Source of the DNA: Natrarchaeobius oligotrophus
GTDB taxonomy: Archaea; Halobacteriota; Halobacteria; Halobacteriales; Natrialbaceae
NCBI RefSeq assembly: GCF_003841465.1
Contig: NZ_REFZ01000003.1
Location: forward strand, 62,001 to 126,000
Direction: 5' to 3'
DNA: 64,000 nt
Shown: piece by piece, positions 1 to 9,671 of the stretch
Layout: each line of letters begins with the position of its first letter
Position numbering within the stretch: the stretch's first letter is position 1
The notes under the pieces: model-generated
Seen by the model: only the letters and a program-made list of their open reading frames with translations
Databases searched by the model: none
Told to the model about the DNA's origin: nothing
Program-made: the position numbers and the translations under genes

Positions 1-641
1 AACGCGAACAGCGCCCGGACGACTGCGAGCACGGCAATCAGGGCGAGCATCAGAAGCAACGCGACCAGCACCGAGAGGATCGGCGAGGCGATGGCGAGCG
101 CGACGGAGGCGAACAGCGCGAACGCACCGATCGCGAGTATCGCGACCCACCACAGGACGAACTCGAAGATCGCGAGGCCGAGAAACCGCAGCGAGTACCG
201 GCGGACGCCCGCGATCCCCGCCGCCGTCCCGCGTTCGTTCCGGAGACGCGCCTCGCAGGCGGCCAGTTGGCCGGCCGAGACGACGACGTAGAGGACGAGT
301 ATCGTGAGAATCGTCGCGACGATCGTCGCGGCTGCCAGGGCGACGATCGGGAGCGTCACGACCTGCTCGACGATCGGTTCGAACTGCAGCGCCCACTCTT
401 CGAACGCCTCGTCGCCCGCGTCCGGATCGGGCGGCGTCGTATCGATTCCCGCGAGCTGATCCGTCAGCCCCTCGAGCCGGCCGGTTGCCTCGAGGTATGC
501 GTAGCCGATCAGCAGCCCGAAAAACAGGAACACTCGGGCGATTGCGGGGACGGCTGCGCCGAGCAGATACAGCGGGAGGAGGTCGCTCGGTCGACGACGA
601 AGCGTCGCGACGACGGCGGAGACGGCGTCTGAAAGGACCAT
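1..641 (-). CDS. multi-pass membrane protein, 3' end outside window
   Basis: The reverse strand reads open from an ATG at 641 to the window edge, giving about 213 residues without a stop. The product starts MVLSDAVSAV and has an N-terminal hydrophobic segment, a soluble acidic loop (TPPDPDAGDEAFEEW), then four or so long Ala/Val/Leu/Ile segments. The pattern resembles haloarchaeal membrane proteins of the DUF7847/YihY-like kind, but I cannot assign a family. The C-terminus is cut off by the window. The same DNA is open in forward frames, but those translations are Arg-rich and not protein-like. Confidence 0.7.
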   Translation of the reverse strand, partial: MVLSDAVSAVVATLRRRPSDLLPLYLLGAAVPAIARVFLFFGLLIGYAYLEATGRLEGLTDQLAGIDTTPPDPDAGDEAFEEWALQFEPIVEQVVTLPIVALAAATIVATILTILVLYVVVSAGQLAACEARLRNERGTAAGIAGVRRYSLRFLGLAIFEFVLWWVAILAIGAFALFASVALAIASPILSVLVALLLMLALIAVLAVVRALFA

Positions 642-716
642 ACCGGAGAGACGGACTAATCTCAGTTAAACGAACCTATCGGAGACGGTACGTGAGAGGC
701 GTCTCGCTCGAGCCGG

Positions 717-986
717 TCAGTTGAACGTTCGATCGTCGAACCGATCGCCGTCCTCCTCGTCGATTCCGCCGGAGAGCCGCGGCGTGAATCCGCCGGTGAG
801 GATAACGGCGACGACGATCAGCGCCGCCGCGAGGACGACGTAGTCGGCGCTCGGCTCGTAGCCGGCGAGTCCGGCGCCGGTCGAGACGACGAAGATGGTC
901 ACCGCGAAGACGACCGTTGCGAGGAGACCGATGACGACGATTCCGACGACGCTCGCGAGGAGCCCCTTCAGGATGCGACGGATCAT
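717..986 (-). CDS. small two-TM membrane protein
   Basis: This 89-residue product (MIRRILKGLL...) has two clear transmembrane segments, at roughly residues 8-35 (rich in Val/Ile/Gly) and 48-66. An acidic C-terminal tail follows (GGIDEEDGDRFDDRTFN). The acidic tail and the hydrophobic pattern mark it as real against the Arg-rich overlapping frames. No family is recognised. It lies 75 bp from the preceding reverse-strand membrane protein and may be cotranscribed with it. Confidence 0.65.
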   Translation of the reverse strand: MIRRILKGLLASVVGIVVIGLLATVVFAVTIFVVSTGAGLAGYEPSADYVVLAAALIVVAVILTGGFTPRLSGGIDEEDGDRFDDRTFN

Positions 987-1076
987 GACGTCGCGTGCGG
1001 CTTCGCGGGCGGGATACGTAGTGATTGCGTGTTCGGACGACGGAGTCGCCCGGCGGCGACCCCGCGGTCGTCGTGG

Positions 1077-1793
1077 TCACGACCGCATCGCCGCGAACAG
1101 CGCGCGAACCTGGCTCGGTCCGTTTTCGACCACCGCACGGGGAAGTCGTCGCCTGGAGACGGCCAGCGCGTACTCGAGCGCTCGCGTTGCCTCGTCGAAG
1201 ACGCCCTCGCCGTGGCCGACGAGGACGCGCTCGGGTTCGAGGTCGGCCAGGCGGTCACGCGGCGGGTTCACCCGCCGGATCACGCCGGTTCCGAGTCGCT
1301 CGTCGCCGACGGTGTACGTGGGCGCCGTCGCGAGCGACTCGGGGACGTACAACGTGGCGTCCGCCTCGCGGTACAGCATCGCCTCCGACCACCCCGGCAT
1401 CGGTTCGCATCGCCGCAGTTCCAGCCCCGCGTCACCCGTTCCCGGTCGATCGGCGAACCGTTCGACGGACGCCTCGAGTCGCGCTTCGACTCGATCCATT
1501 CCGGGCCAGTCCGGAACCGACACGGGCACGTCGTACCGTCGAGCGAACCGATCGGCGTCTCTCGCGTGCCAGTTGAAACAGACGAGAACGCCCGCAACCG
1601 TTCCGAGTTCGTCGATCCGGTCGTCGACGTCGGGTGCCCAGAGCGGATCAACGAGCCAGACGCCGTCGTCACAGCGAACGGCGTGACTGGCTCGCTTCGC
1701 CCGCTCGCCGGGGTGGGCGATCCAGCCGAACCCGTCCGCCCAGCGATCGGTCGGTTCGAATCCCGCCGCGTCGGTCCGATCGTAGATGACCAT
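1077..1793 (-). CDS. degenerate metallo-beta-lactamase-fold-like protein
   Basis: The 238-residue protein begins MVIYDRTDAAGFE. It has the layout of short haloarchaeal MBL-like proteins: a strand pair with WLVDPLW, then a turn where the family carries HxHxDH but here reads FNWHARDADRF, and a late VGHGEGVFDEA segment that could supply the C-terminal His. Without the full metal-ligand motif, catalysis is doubtful. The family placement rests on fold-like order and spacing only. It stands alone on the reverse strand. Confidence 0.65.
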   Translation of the reverse strand: MVIYDRTDAAGFEPTDRWADGFGWIAHPGERAKRASHAVRCDDGVWLVDPLWAPDVDDRIDELGTVAGVLVCFNWHARDADRFARRYDVPVSVPDWPGMDRVEARLEASVERFADRPGTGDAGLELRRCEPMPGWSEAMLYREADATLYVPESLATAPTYTVGDERLGTGVIRRVNPPRDRLADLEPERVLVGHGEGVFDEATRALEYALAVSRRRLPRAVVENGPSQVRALFAAMRS

Positions 1794-1966
1794 CCTCCTC
1801 GACGTTCGGACGTCACTACCAGTACAGTTTCGAAACGCGTAACGAACGCAGCTCGAACTGACGACCTACTCGGTGGGAAACAGGTGTAAAACGAAAAAGT
1901 ACGGCAGGGAAACGGAGTGGTTCGCCGGGGAAACGCCTCCGCGAATCGGAGCGACCGGAGGGTCGC

Positions 1967-2518
1967 TCAGCCGAGGAGGTACCGAAGCTTCGGGTACCGC
2001 TCGATCAGCGTCCGGCCGCCGACCTCGAGTCGCTCGATGTGGCGGTCGAGACCGAGGATGCGTCCGGCACCGAAGGCGGCGATCGCCAGGAAGACCATCA
2101 GGTAGACGAGGTCGCTGTTGACGAACCCGAGCGGCCCGGCGACGTCCCAGCTTCCCAGGTAGAACATCGCCATCTGGATCGCGCCGCCGAGGGCGGCCAG
2201 CCGGACGAACGCGCCGACGACGAGCGCGAGGCCGATCATGACCTGCGTCGCCGGGACGACGACGTTGACCACGTCCATCAGCGCCGGATTCGCAGCCATC
2301 GCGGCGTACAGTCCCGCGACGGGTCCTTCAGCGCCCATCAGGTAACCGCTGGCGTCGAACGAACCGCCCGCGACCTTCCCGAGTCCCGCACCCAGGAACG
2401 CGAGTCCCATCGTCAATCGCAGTGCGACGACGAACCACGCGCTCAGCGCGTGGGGTTCGCCCTCGAGCGTTACGCCACCGAGGCGGCTTTCCAACCGGTT
2501 TACCGGAGTCGTTTCCAT
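1967..2518 (-). CDS. DoxX family membrane protein
   Basis: The 183-residue protein has four hydrophobic segments: about 27-48 (VVALRLTMGLAFLGAGLGK), 84-105, 108-125 and 137-155. The arginine and glycine pattern is typical of DoxX/DoxD-like proteins, and LRLTMGLAFLGAGLGK is the characteristic first helix. DoxX proteins are small quinone-reactive or redox-partner membrane subunits; the substrate here is unknown. An AGAGGTGA ribosome-binding-like sequence lies about 8 nt before the ATG at 2518, so this gene probably has a leader. Confidence 0.85.
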   Translation of the reverse strand: METTPVNRLESRLGGVTLEGEPHALSAWFVVALRLTMGLAFLGAGLGKVAGGSFDASGYLMGAEGPVAGLYAAMAANPALMDVVNVVVPATQVMIGLALVVGAFVRLAALGGAIQMAMFYLGSWDVAGPLGFVNSDLVYLMVFLAIAAFGAGRILGLDRHIERLEVGGRTLIERYPKLRYLLG

Positions 2519-3306
2519 TGTCGGTCACCTCTTACGGTTAGACGTTGGACGTTCGGCCACATATACTCGGATCGTAGTTCCCATTTTCCAGGAATTGGGT
2601 CAGATTGTCGTCACGTGTGCCACCGAATGGCGTGATCGCCGTCTCGTCCCGCACCCGTCCGACGGAACCGCGGATCGAACGGCTTCGCGCGGCGATCGAA
2701 ACCGCCGGCTAACGGCAGATTTCGGATCGAGTACGGCCGTCCGCGGCTCGAGTTCAGGGGCCGTCCGCGACTCGAGTTGGCGAGATCGTCGTCGCTCGAT
2801 CGCGAGGGGTCGTCGATTTCACGAGCGGGTCGAACCTCGCGATCGGTCGTCGCGTACCCTACCGGAGCCGAACACCGTTTCGGAGACCGATGGAGCACCG
2901 CCGGACACGCGGACGGTGTAAGACGCCCCTTCGGACGCGATACGCGGGGAAGGACGACGATACCGCGCGAACGGTGGGCTATCGTCTTCGACCGGAGACG
3001 GGTTACGCCGCATCGAGTTGCGACAGACGAATCCTACCCGTCGCTCTCGTGAGCGGGAGACGGACGATTCGGAACCGTCCCCGTCGAAACCGGCGTGTAC
3101 CGGTTGTAGCGGAAGATTTCCACGAGAACGTCGCGCGTTCGGGCGAAACGGGTGTTTCAGAGACGTGCAGTGTTGTCACCGCAGAATAGTCTACTGGGTA
3201 GCACTTTCGTTAATTACAGTAGTTCACTGATAACAAAACGTCAATCAGATGGAGGTATCGGTACTCGCCAGTTCGACGGTGACACCGTCGCACTGGGGGG
3301 AGTACC
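2519..3306. other. 788-bp intergenic region, no gene recognised
   Basis: No frame gives an acidic, haloarchaeal-looking protein; the open frames are Arg/Ser-rich shadows. The stretch holds the DoxX promoter side (an A/T patch CACATATACT near 2560-2570). It also holds a 20-bp near-perfect direct repeat, GGCCGTCCGCG(G/A)CTCGAGTT, twice with a 24-bp period near 2743-2786. The promoter of the next gene includes an A/T-rich patch around 3206-3240. A GGGGGGAG purine run sits just before the ATG at 3307. Confidence 0.5.
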
Positions 3307-3843
3307 ATGACAGACGACGATCGCATTTCACGACGTGCGAGCCTCAAAGGTATCGCAGCGACCGGTGCGCTGATCGGCGGCTCCGCTCTCGGTGTCAGTT
3401 CCGCAAGCGCCGGCGAAAAGAAAGAGAAGAAAGATCACGGCAAAGACAAGAAAGACCACGGCAAGTACAAAAAAGGCAAGAAAGGTAAGAAAAAGAAGGA
3501 TCACGGAAAGGAGAAAGACTGTAAAAAAGAAAAGAAGAAAGAGCGGCGCAGGCGAAAGAAGGCCCGCGAGGTCGCAGATCAGGTGGCGTTCAACTTCGAG
3601 TGCTTCGATCCCGAAACGGAGTACGCGCGGTTCTACCTGCACCACGGCAAAGACACCGACCTGACGTTCACCGTCAAGGTCGTCGAGACCGGGGCGACGG
3701 GTGAGATTACGGTCGAGAACACGCTCGCCAGCGCCGAAACCTTCTGGGTCCACGCTCCCGACGGCAACGCGACGGTCAAGCTGTACTACAAGGGATACCA
3801 CATCGCCACGGCCCAGAGCGACCCCGACGACCACTGCGACTAG
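3307..3843 (+). CDS. secreted lysine-rich protein with Tat signal
   Basis: The 178-residue product starts with a twin-arginine signal ([22 protein letters not shown], residues 8-29), with likely cleavage near ASA-G. Residues 36-83 form a highly basic low-complexity stretch with about 25 Lys and 5 Arg, including three KKDHGK units. The C-terminal half (about 88-178) is an ordinary beta-rich domain with an acidic end (SDPDDHCD). No family is recognised. A basic exported protein is odd in a halophile with an acidic proteome; binding of an anionic surface or polymer is possible but unproven. The purine run GGGGGGAG before the ATG fixes the start. Confidence 0.75.
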   Translation: MTDDDRISRRASLKGIAATGALIGGSALGVSSASAGEKKEKKDHGKDKKDHGKYKKGKKGKKKKDHGKEKDCKKEKKKERRRRKKAREVADQVAFNFECFDPETEYARFYLHHGKDTDLTFTVKVVETGATGEITVENTLASAETFWVHAPDGNATVKLYYKGYHIATAQSDPDDHCD

Positions 3844-4222
3844 AACCGCGAACCGGTTCGATTCGCACCTGAGGTCGGTCACATTTCGTCGCTTTCGTCG
3901 CGAGAGTCGGTCCTCTCGTCGAGATTTGCGGTCTCGAGAAAGTCGACGCCCGGAGTTCCGTTGCGGATCGCCGTTTTCGTCACGCCCCTTCGGTTTGCGA
4001 TCGAGTTCCGGCCGTCCGGTAGTGCGCCCGTTCTTTCGTTCGTCGCTATCTGAACCGGTTGGTGGGTGCGTTCTCGAATCGGAGAACTCATCCCAACAGT
4101 TAGGAACCTGTTTCGCGAACGACAGACCCAACGGCCGTCACGAACCGCGTCGTCGATTCCTTCGGTTCGGGATTCCGAGGGTGAGCGAACCGAACCCGGG
4201 GACGGCTTCGACGGAGAATCTC
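3844..4222. other. 379-bp intergenic region before copper ATPase
   Basis: No coding signal was found; the forward frame that runs into the ATPase is Arg/Ser-rich here and unlike a haloarchaeal protein. The notable element is the inverted repeat at 4161-4194, just upstream of the ATPase start. Confidence 0.4.
4161..4194. promoter_or_regulatory. inverted repeat upstream of copB copy 1
   Basis: A perfect 9-bp inverted repeat (TTCGGTTCG at 4161-4169, CGAACCGAA at 4186-4194, centres 25 bp apart) ends 28 bp before the ATPase ATG. The position fits a repressor or activator site over the promoter. No regulator gene lies next to it. Confidence 0.35.
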
Positions 4223-6526
4223 ATGTCACGGGACGCATCAACGGGAACGTCCGATTCGAACGACGTTCACGAAGCACAAACACGGCGCGAGAAGCCGACC
4301 GACCGCGATTGCCCGTGCTGTCGCGTCTGCGGGCTCACCGCCGGGGAGACCGAACGAACCGAGGTACTGTCGGGTCGACGCGACCCTCGAGCGGACGACC
4401 GCGAAGACCGGCGGTCGTCGGGCCACGACCACGGCGAGCACGTCGACCGCACCGGCGACGAAGCCCACGTCGGCCACGCCCGCGACGGTCACGACAGCGA
4501 GACCGACGTCGACCACGCGGGCCACGAGGAGCTGTTCAAACGGCGCTTTTTCGTCTGCCTCGTCCTCTCGATTCCGGTGTTGTACTACAGCGAGATGCTC
4601 CAGGCGTGGTTCGGCTACGCGGCGATCTCGTTCCCCGGAAGCGAGTTCGTCGCGCCGGTGCTCGGCGCCGCCGTCTTCGTCTACGGCGGGGTTCCGTTCC
4701 TGCGGATGGGTGCCGTCGAGGCGCGCAACCGGGAACCCGGAATGATGCTGTTGATCTCGCTTGCGATCACCGTCGCGTTCGTCTACAGCGTCGCGGCGGT
4801 CGCGTTCGACATCGGAGAGCCGCTGTTCTGGGAACTCGTCACGCTGATCGTCATCTTTCTGCTCGGGCACTGGATCGAGATGCGAAGCGTCCGACGAGCC
4901 TCGGGAGCGCTGGACGAACTCGCCGAGTTGATGCCGGATACGGCCGAGCGAATCACCGAGGTGGGCGAGACCGAAGAAGTCCGCGTCGACGACCTCGAGG
5001 CGGACGACCTCGTGCTCGTCCGACCGGGAGCGAACGTCCCCGCCGACGGCGTCGTCGAGGACGGCGAATCGAACGTCAACGAGGCGATGATCACCGGCGA
5101 ATCTCGACCGGTCGAGAAAGAACCCGGCGACGAGGTGATCGGCGGGACGACCAACCGAGACGGCAGCCTCCGCGTTCGCGTCACTGCAACGGGCGAGGAG
5201 ACGACGCTCTCCGGGATCGTGCGACTGGTCGAGGAGGCACAACAGAGCCGGTCTCGAACGCAGATGCTCGCCGATCGGGCCGCGGGCTGGCTGTTCTACG
5301 CCGCGATTGCGGTCGCGGTCGTCACGGCCGTCGCGTGGACCGTCGCCGCGGGATTCGGATTGACGGTCGTCGAGCGGGTCGTCACCGTCCTGGTGATCGC
5401 CTGTCCCCACGCGCTGGGACTCGCCGTCCCACTGGTCGTCGCAATCAACACGACGATGGCGGCGCAAAACGGTATGCTCATCCGTGACCGGATCGCCATG
5501 GAGGAGGCGCGCAACCTCGATACGATCGTCTTCGACAAGACGGGAACTCTCACCAAAGGCGAGCAGGGGGTCGTCGACGTCGCCACGACCGACGGCTGGG
5601 ACGAAGCCGAACTTCTGTCGCTGATGGCCGCAGCCGAAGGCGACTCCGAGCACATGATCGCGGAGGCGATCCGCGACGAGGCCGACGAGCGCGGGCTCTC
5701 GGTACCGGACGTCCGCGAGTTCGAGGCCCTCGAGGGCCGGGGCGTCCGCGCAACCGTCGACGCGGAACCCGCGGCTACTCCGGACGTGAACGGGGGCCCG
5801 GCCGAAGATGGCGAAACGGTATCCGTCGGCGGTCCGAATCTGCTGCGCTACCTCGACGTCGCGCTCGATCCCGACCTCGAGGCGTTCGCGGCGGAAGCGG
5901 GTGAGCGCGGACGGGGCGTCGTCTACCTGCTTCGAAACGGCGAGGCGGTGGGCGCAGTCGCGCTCGCGGACGTGATCCGCGAGGAGAGTTACGAGGCGAT
6001 CGACGCGCTCCACGAGATGAACGTCGAGGTCGCGATGCTAACCGGCGATACCGAAGACGTCGCCCGGGCCGTCTCCGCGGAACTCGAGATCGACACCTAC
6101 TTCGCCGAAGTCCTTCCGGCGGACAAAGACGAGAAGATCGTCGAACTACAGGAGCAGGGCAAGCTCGTGTCGATGGTCGGCGACGGGGTGAACGACGCGC
6201 CCGCGCTGACGCGTTCCGACGTCGGAATCGCCATCGGCTCGGGAACTGACGTCGCCGTCGAGTCCGCCGACGTCGTCCTCGTCGAAAACGACCCGCGGGA
6301 CGTCGCCCACCTCGTCGGACTGAGTCGGAAGAGCTACCGAAAGATGCAGGAGAACCTCGTGTGGGCGGCCGGTTACAACGTGTTCGCGCTGCCGCTGGCC
6401 GCGGGCGTCCTCGCGCCCGTCGGCGTCCTCCTCTCGCCGGCGGTCGGCGCAGTGTTGATGTCTGCGAGTACGGTTATCGTCGCGATCAACGCGCAGTTCC
6501 TGCGCCGTGCCGACGTGTCGGCGTGA
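4223..6526 (+). CDS. copB: copper-exporting P1B-type ATPase, CopB-like (copy 1)
   Basis: The 767-residue protein is an ATP-driven metal pump of the plasma membrane. It has a Cys motif CPCCRVCGL (residues about 30-38), a His/Asp-rich stretch (about 67-100), membrane helices, the actuator TGES at 291-294, the ion-path CPH at 394-396, the phosphorylation DKTGTLT at 438 and the hinge GDGVNDAP at 653. CPH rather than CPC defines the P1B-3/CopB group, linked to Cu(II)/Cu(I) export. No classical HMA GMxCxxC domain is present. The ATG at 4223 was chosen because upstream sequence in the same frame is non-protein-like. A close paralogue lies at 53576. A SHOCT protein follows in both places. Confidence 0.93.
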   Translation: MSRDASTGTSDSNDVHEAQTRREKPTDRDCPCCRVCGLTAGETERTEVLSGRRDPRADDREDRRSSGHDHGEHVDRTGDEAHVGHARDGHDSETDVDHAGHEELFKRRFFVCLVLSIPVLYYSEMLQAWFGYAAISFPGSEFVAPVLGAAVFVYGGVPFLRMGAVEARNREPGMMLLISLAITVAFVYSVAAVAFDIGEPLFWELVTLIVIFLLGHWIEMRSVRRASGALDELAELMPDTAERITEVGETEEVRVDDLEADDLVLVRPGANVPADGVVEDGESNVNEAMITGESRPVEKEPGDEVIGGTTNRDGSLRVRVTATGEETTLSGIVRLVEEAQQSRSRTQMLADRAAGWLFYAAIAVAVVTAVAWTVAAGFGLTVVERVVTVLVIACPHALGLAVPLVVAINTTMAAQNGMLIRDRIAMEEARNLDTIVFDKTGTLTKGEQGVVDVATTDGWDEAELLSLMAAAEGDSEHMIAEAIRDEADERGLSVPDVREFEALEGRGVRATVDAEPAATPDVNGGPAEDGETVSVGGPNLLRYLDVALDPDLEAFAAEAGERGRGVVYLLRNGEAVGAVALADVIREESYEAIDALHEMNVEVAMLTGDTEDVARAVSAELEIDTYFAEVLPADKDEKIVELQEQGKLVSMVGDGVNDAPALTRSDVGIAIGSGTDVAVESADVVLVENDPRDVAHLVGLSRKSYRKMQENLVWAAGYNVFALPLAAGVLAPVGVLLSPAVGAVLMSASTVIVAINAQFLRRADVSA

Positions 6527-6687
6527 CCGTCTCCGGTGTGTGCGTTCGGATCGACGGCCGTCCGAGACGGCGGTGAACGATCGTCCTGTGGGAGACGCGA
6601 CGGACGGATACCGAAGACCCTTTCGAGTACTCCCGCTCGCGGGGTCACGCCCACGCACTCAAATGCCGCGTCGACGTATGGTAGTGC

Positions 6688-7044
6688 ATGGCAACCGACG
6701 ACTCCCTCGTTCGAACGCTACTGATCGTCATCGTCGTACTCCTGCTCTTGCCGTTTCTGGTGATGGCGCTCGCGATGCCGTTGATGGGGATGTGGGGCGG
6801 CGGACACATGTGGAACGGTGGGACGTGGGATGCCGCCGGAGGCGGTTGGATGTGGCTTCTCACGGGGATCGTCCCGCTCGTCGTGGCCCTCGCCATCGGA
6901 TACCTGCTCTACAGCGCGCTCCAGCAACCGGACGCCGGCCGAACCGATCCCGCCATCGAGGAACTTCGGACGGCGTACGCTCGAGGGGAGCTCTCCGACG
7001 AAGAGTTCGAGAAACGCCGCGAGCGACTGGAGCGAGATCGGTAG
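6688..7044 (+). CDS. SHOCT-domain small membrane protein (copy 1)
   Basis: The 118-residue protein has two transmembrane segments (about 8-33 and 53-75), joined by a Gly/Met/Trp/His linker (MGMWGGGHMWNGG). It ends in a SHOCT domain (about residues 88-116: EELRTAYARGELSDEEFEKRRERL). SHOCT is a short C-terminal oligomerisation-type domain. The Met/His/Trp linker could touch copper, and the gene follows the CopB ATPase. The second copy at 56200 has the same length and the same ATPase neighbour, which supports a functional link. Confidence 0.85.
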   Translation: MATDDSLVRTLLIVIVVLLLLPFLVMALAMPLMGMWGGGHMWNGGTWDAAGGGWMWLLTGIVPLVVALAIGYLLYSALQQPDAGRTDPAIEELRTAYARGELSDEEFEKRRERLERDR

Positions 7045-7216
7045 TCCGCTCGTGCGAACCGGGTCGAATCGACCGATCGGCCGGCCGGGATAGCGCTCCG
7101 AACGTCGCCGCACGACGGCTCGAACGGAGGCCAGATCGCCCCGGATGCGACCGCCGACCGGGCTTCGAGGGGAAATCGAGCGCAATCTACTCGTTGTTCG
7201 AGTGATATGATTCGGT

Positions 7217-7966
7217 ATGGACCTCGTTTCGATACTCATCGGGCTGATCGTCGCCGGCCTCGGCGTCGCCGGCCTGGCCGTCGGAGGGTCGTCGCTTCGG
7301 CGCTGGCGGCGACTCGGCGCGGACGATCCGGTTTCGATCGCGTCGGCGATCGCCGAATCCGGAACCGTCGAGATAGAAGGCGACGTTCGCCCCCACGACT
7401 CGACGCTCGAGTCGCCTCACTTCGGGGAGGAGTGCGTCGCCTACGAGTACGCGGTCGAAAAGCGCCGAAACCGATCGAGCAAGTCGGGCTCGAGGTCGAG
7501 GTGGCGGACGATCGATTCCGGAGGGGCCTCGCGCCCGTTCGTCGTCCAGGACGAGACGGGAACGGCATACGTCGATCCCGAGGGGGCGTCGCTCTCGCTC
7601 GAGTCGGAGCGAACCCGCAAGACGAACGCCGGCGGCGAGCCCGTCCGGGACGACGGGGGCTGGAACGTCAGCGTCTCGGCGAACATCCCGGGAATCGGCA
7701 GCGCCGGCATCCGGAACCGACGCTACACCGAGAAGCGACTCGACGTGGGCGGCCACTGCTACGCCGTGGGGACGGCGGAGCGGCCGCCGGCGGGCGTCGA
7801 CGCGGACGTCGCGATCGTCGGCACCGACGCGCCGACGTTCCTGATTTCGGACGCGACCGAAGCGGAGACGAGACGGCGGCTCCTGTTGCGCGGCGTGGGA
7901 TACGCGCTGGTCGGCATCGCCGGCGTCGCGCTCGGGCTGGGCGTCGTCGGTACGGAACTCGTATAG
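7217..7966 (+). CDS. GIDE-domain membrane protein
   Basis: The 249-residue protein has an N-terminal membrane helix (about 5-25), a central soluble domain and a C-terminal helix (about 226-246). The middle (GTVEIEGDVRP ... EECVAYEYAVEKRR ... PFVVQDETGTAYVDPEGA) matches the GIDE domain found in eukaryotic MUL1/MAPL E3 ligases and in many haloarchaeal membrane proteins. No RING follows, as is normal in archaea. The role is unknown. The ATG at 7217 is preceded by an A/T patch near 7190-7210. Confidence 0.75.
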   Translation: MDLVSILIGLIVAGLGVAGLAVGGSSLRRWRRLGADDPVSIASAIAESGTVEIEGDVRPHDSTLESPHFGEECVAYEYAVEKRRNRSSKSGSRSRWRTIDSGGASRPFVVQDETGTAYVDPEGASLSLESERTRKTNAGGEPVRDDGGWNVSVSANIPGIGSAGIRNRRYTEKRLDVGGHCYAVGTAERPPAGVDADVAIVGTDAPTFLISDATEAETRRRLLLRGVGYALVGIAGVALGLGVVGTELV

Positions 7967-8010
7967 CGCGCTCGAGCGGATCGGTTCGTTGTCGCACGCC
8001 TGATTCGCGG

Positions 8011-9144
8011 TTACTCGCAGCGGTTGGGTGCGGATTCGTTCGTCGTCTCCGCTAGGTCGGACGGGGTTTTCTCGCCGACACGCTCGACGCCGGTAATCTC
8101 GAATCGGGCACCACCTTCGTCCCCCTCGATAACGCGAATCTCCCAGCCGTGGGCCTCGACGATCTGCTTGACGATGCTTAACCCGAAGCCACTTCCCGAT
8201 CCGCTGGTCGAGTAGCTGGCGTCGAACACGTCACCGCGGTCGGCGTCGGGAATGCCCGGACCATCGTCCTCGACGTAGAAGCCGTCGTCGAGTTCGCCGA
8301 CCGTCACGGTTACGTCCGCTCCGGCGTGTTCGATCGCGTTGCGAAACAGATTCTCGAACACCTGACGTAATCGACTCTCGTCGGCTTCGATCACCGACCC
8401 GACCGCCGTAACGTACGTCGCTCGTTTCACCTCCACGTTCCTCCAGCACTCCCGAACGAGGGATTCGAGATCGACCGGCTCGGGATCGGTTACCGCTTTT
8501 CCTTCCCGTGCGAGGGTTAGGAGGTCATCGATCAACGTCTCGATCCGATCGAGAGATTGCTCGGCTATTTTCAGGTGGTCGCTGTCGTGGGTCTCCCGAG
8601 CTAACTGAATTCGGCCAGCGGCGACGTTCAGCGGATTTCGAAGGTCGTGAGAGACGACGCTGGCGAACTCGTCGAGTCGGTCTCGTTCCCGCTGAAGTTC
8701 CGCTTGACGGAGGCGGACCCGATCCGTCGCGAGCTGTCGATTGATCGCTCTCGCTTCGAGCAGGCCGATACCCAACCCGATGCCGGCACCAATACTGATC
8801 GACCATCGAACGGTCCCGATAAGGTGAAGCAGCCGCTCCACTTGTATCGATCGCATGAAGCTGAGATTGACCACCAGGAAAACGAGAGCCCCACCGAAAC
8901 ACCAGAGAGTGATCCGTCCGTACCTGGTCGGCGATAGTTCGCTCCCGACGATCCAGTAACTACCGTAGAGCAAGAAACCGATGGATAGGACGGACGTAGT
9001 AGTGGCGATTAGATACTCGAGCCGGAAACTGGCTGAACCGAACCTGATCGCGAGTATCTCCACGCACAGGCTGAGACCCAGGACGCCGCCTAACCCTGCG
9101 ATCGGCCAGAGCGCTCGCGTATCGGCGGTGGTCCTGATCCGCAT
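8011..9144 (-). CDS. membrane sensor histidine kinase
   Basis: The 377-residue protein has about five N-terminal transmembrane helices (residues about 12-140), a short coiled linker rich in Arg/Glu, then HisKA with the phosphoacceptor His166 in SHDLRNPL. The HATPase domain follows, with an N box (FENLFRNAIEHA), a G1 box (EDDGPGIPDADRGDVF) and a G2 region (GSGSGFGLSIVKQIV). It should autophosphorylate in response to a membrane-sensed signal and pass phosphate to a response regulator. No receiver gene is adjacent, which is common in haloarchaea. Confidence 0.9.
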   Translation of the reverse strand: MRIRTTADTRALWPIAGLGGVLGLSLCVEILAIRFGSASFRLEYLIATTTSVLSIGFLLYGSYWIVGSELSPTRYGRITLWCFGGALVFLVVNLSFMRSIQVERLLHLIGTVRWSISIGAGIGLGIGLLEARAINRQLATDRVRLRQAELQRERDRLDEFASVVSHDLRNPLNVAAGRIQLARETHDSDHLKIAEQSLDRIETLIDDLLTLAREGKAVTDPEPVDLESLVRECWRNVEVKRATYVTAVGSVIEADESRLRQVFENLFRNAIEHAGADVTVTVGELDDGFYVEDDGPGIPDADRGDVFDASYSTSGSGSGFGLSIVKQIVEAHGWEIRVIEGDEGGARFEITGVERVGEKTPSDLAETTNESAPNRCE

Positions 9145-9396
9145 CTACGCGGTTATATCAGTATTCGATAATAACGGTGTCGGCCGAAATGTCTGTACGA
9201 GCGAAGTAATTATGCAGGATACGACCCACGCGTCCAGTATAACTCACCAACTGAAGTTTTCACCTGACATATTTTCCACTGTCTCTCCCTGATGCGCGCG
9301 TCTCGCGACGACCGACGCCACCCAGCGACTGGTGGCGACGGCGATATCCGACCGGTACTCGCGTGATAGTGAGATCGGCGACCGCCGCCGATCCCC

Positions 9397-9624
9397 TCAG
9401 CCCGCTTCGCCGTCGGATCGAGTCTCGAGTTCGAGCATGCCGACGGCGGCGACGCAGTCGGGACAGTAGGGCTTCGTGACGGCGACGTACCGTCCCTCGA
9501 GCGCGGGGCAGGGCTCGCTCGAGAGGCGGATCACCCGATCGCGCGAAACGGGGTCGCCACACCGGTCGCAGACGGAGTCGGCGAGGTCGTCGGCGCTTCC
9601 GGCGGCGTCGGTGCTGGAACTCAT
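9397..9624 (-). CDS. small zinc-ribbon protein
   Basis: The 75-residue acidic protein carries two CxxC knuckles (CDRCGDPV near residue 19 and CPDC near residue 58), the usual arrangement for a four-Cys zinc site. Such small zinc-finger proteins are abundant in haloarchaea and mostly uncharacterised. The ATG at 9624 follows the hairpin-rich gap described below. No partner gene suggests its role. Confidence 0.7.
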   Translation of the reverse strand: MSSSTDAAGSADDLADSVCDRCGDPVSRDRVIRLSSEPCPALEGRYVAVTKPYCPDCVAAVGMLELETRSDGEAG

Positions 9625-9671
9625 CAGCGTCGGCCCCGCGGCCGCGGCCGGCTTCGGTGTCGTGTGAGTCG

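Noticed and set aside
3701-4222. 174-codon N-terminal extension of the first copper ATPase
   Set aside because: The extension is Arg/Ser/Pro-rich and overlaps the lysine-rich gene; the paralogue at 53576 starts at the position equivalent to 4223.
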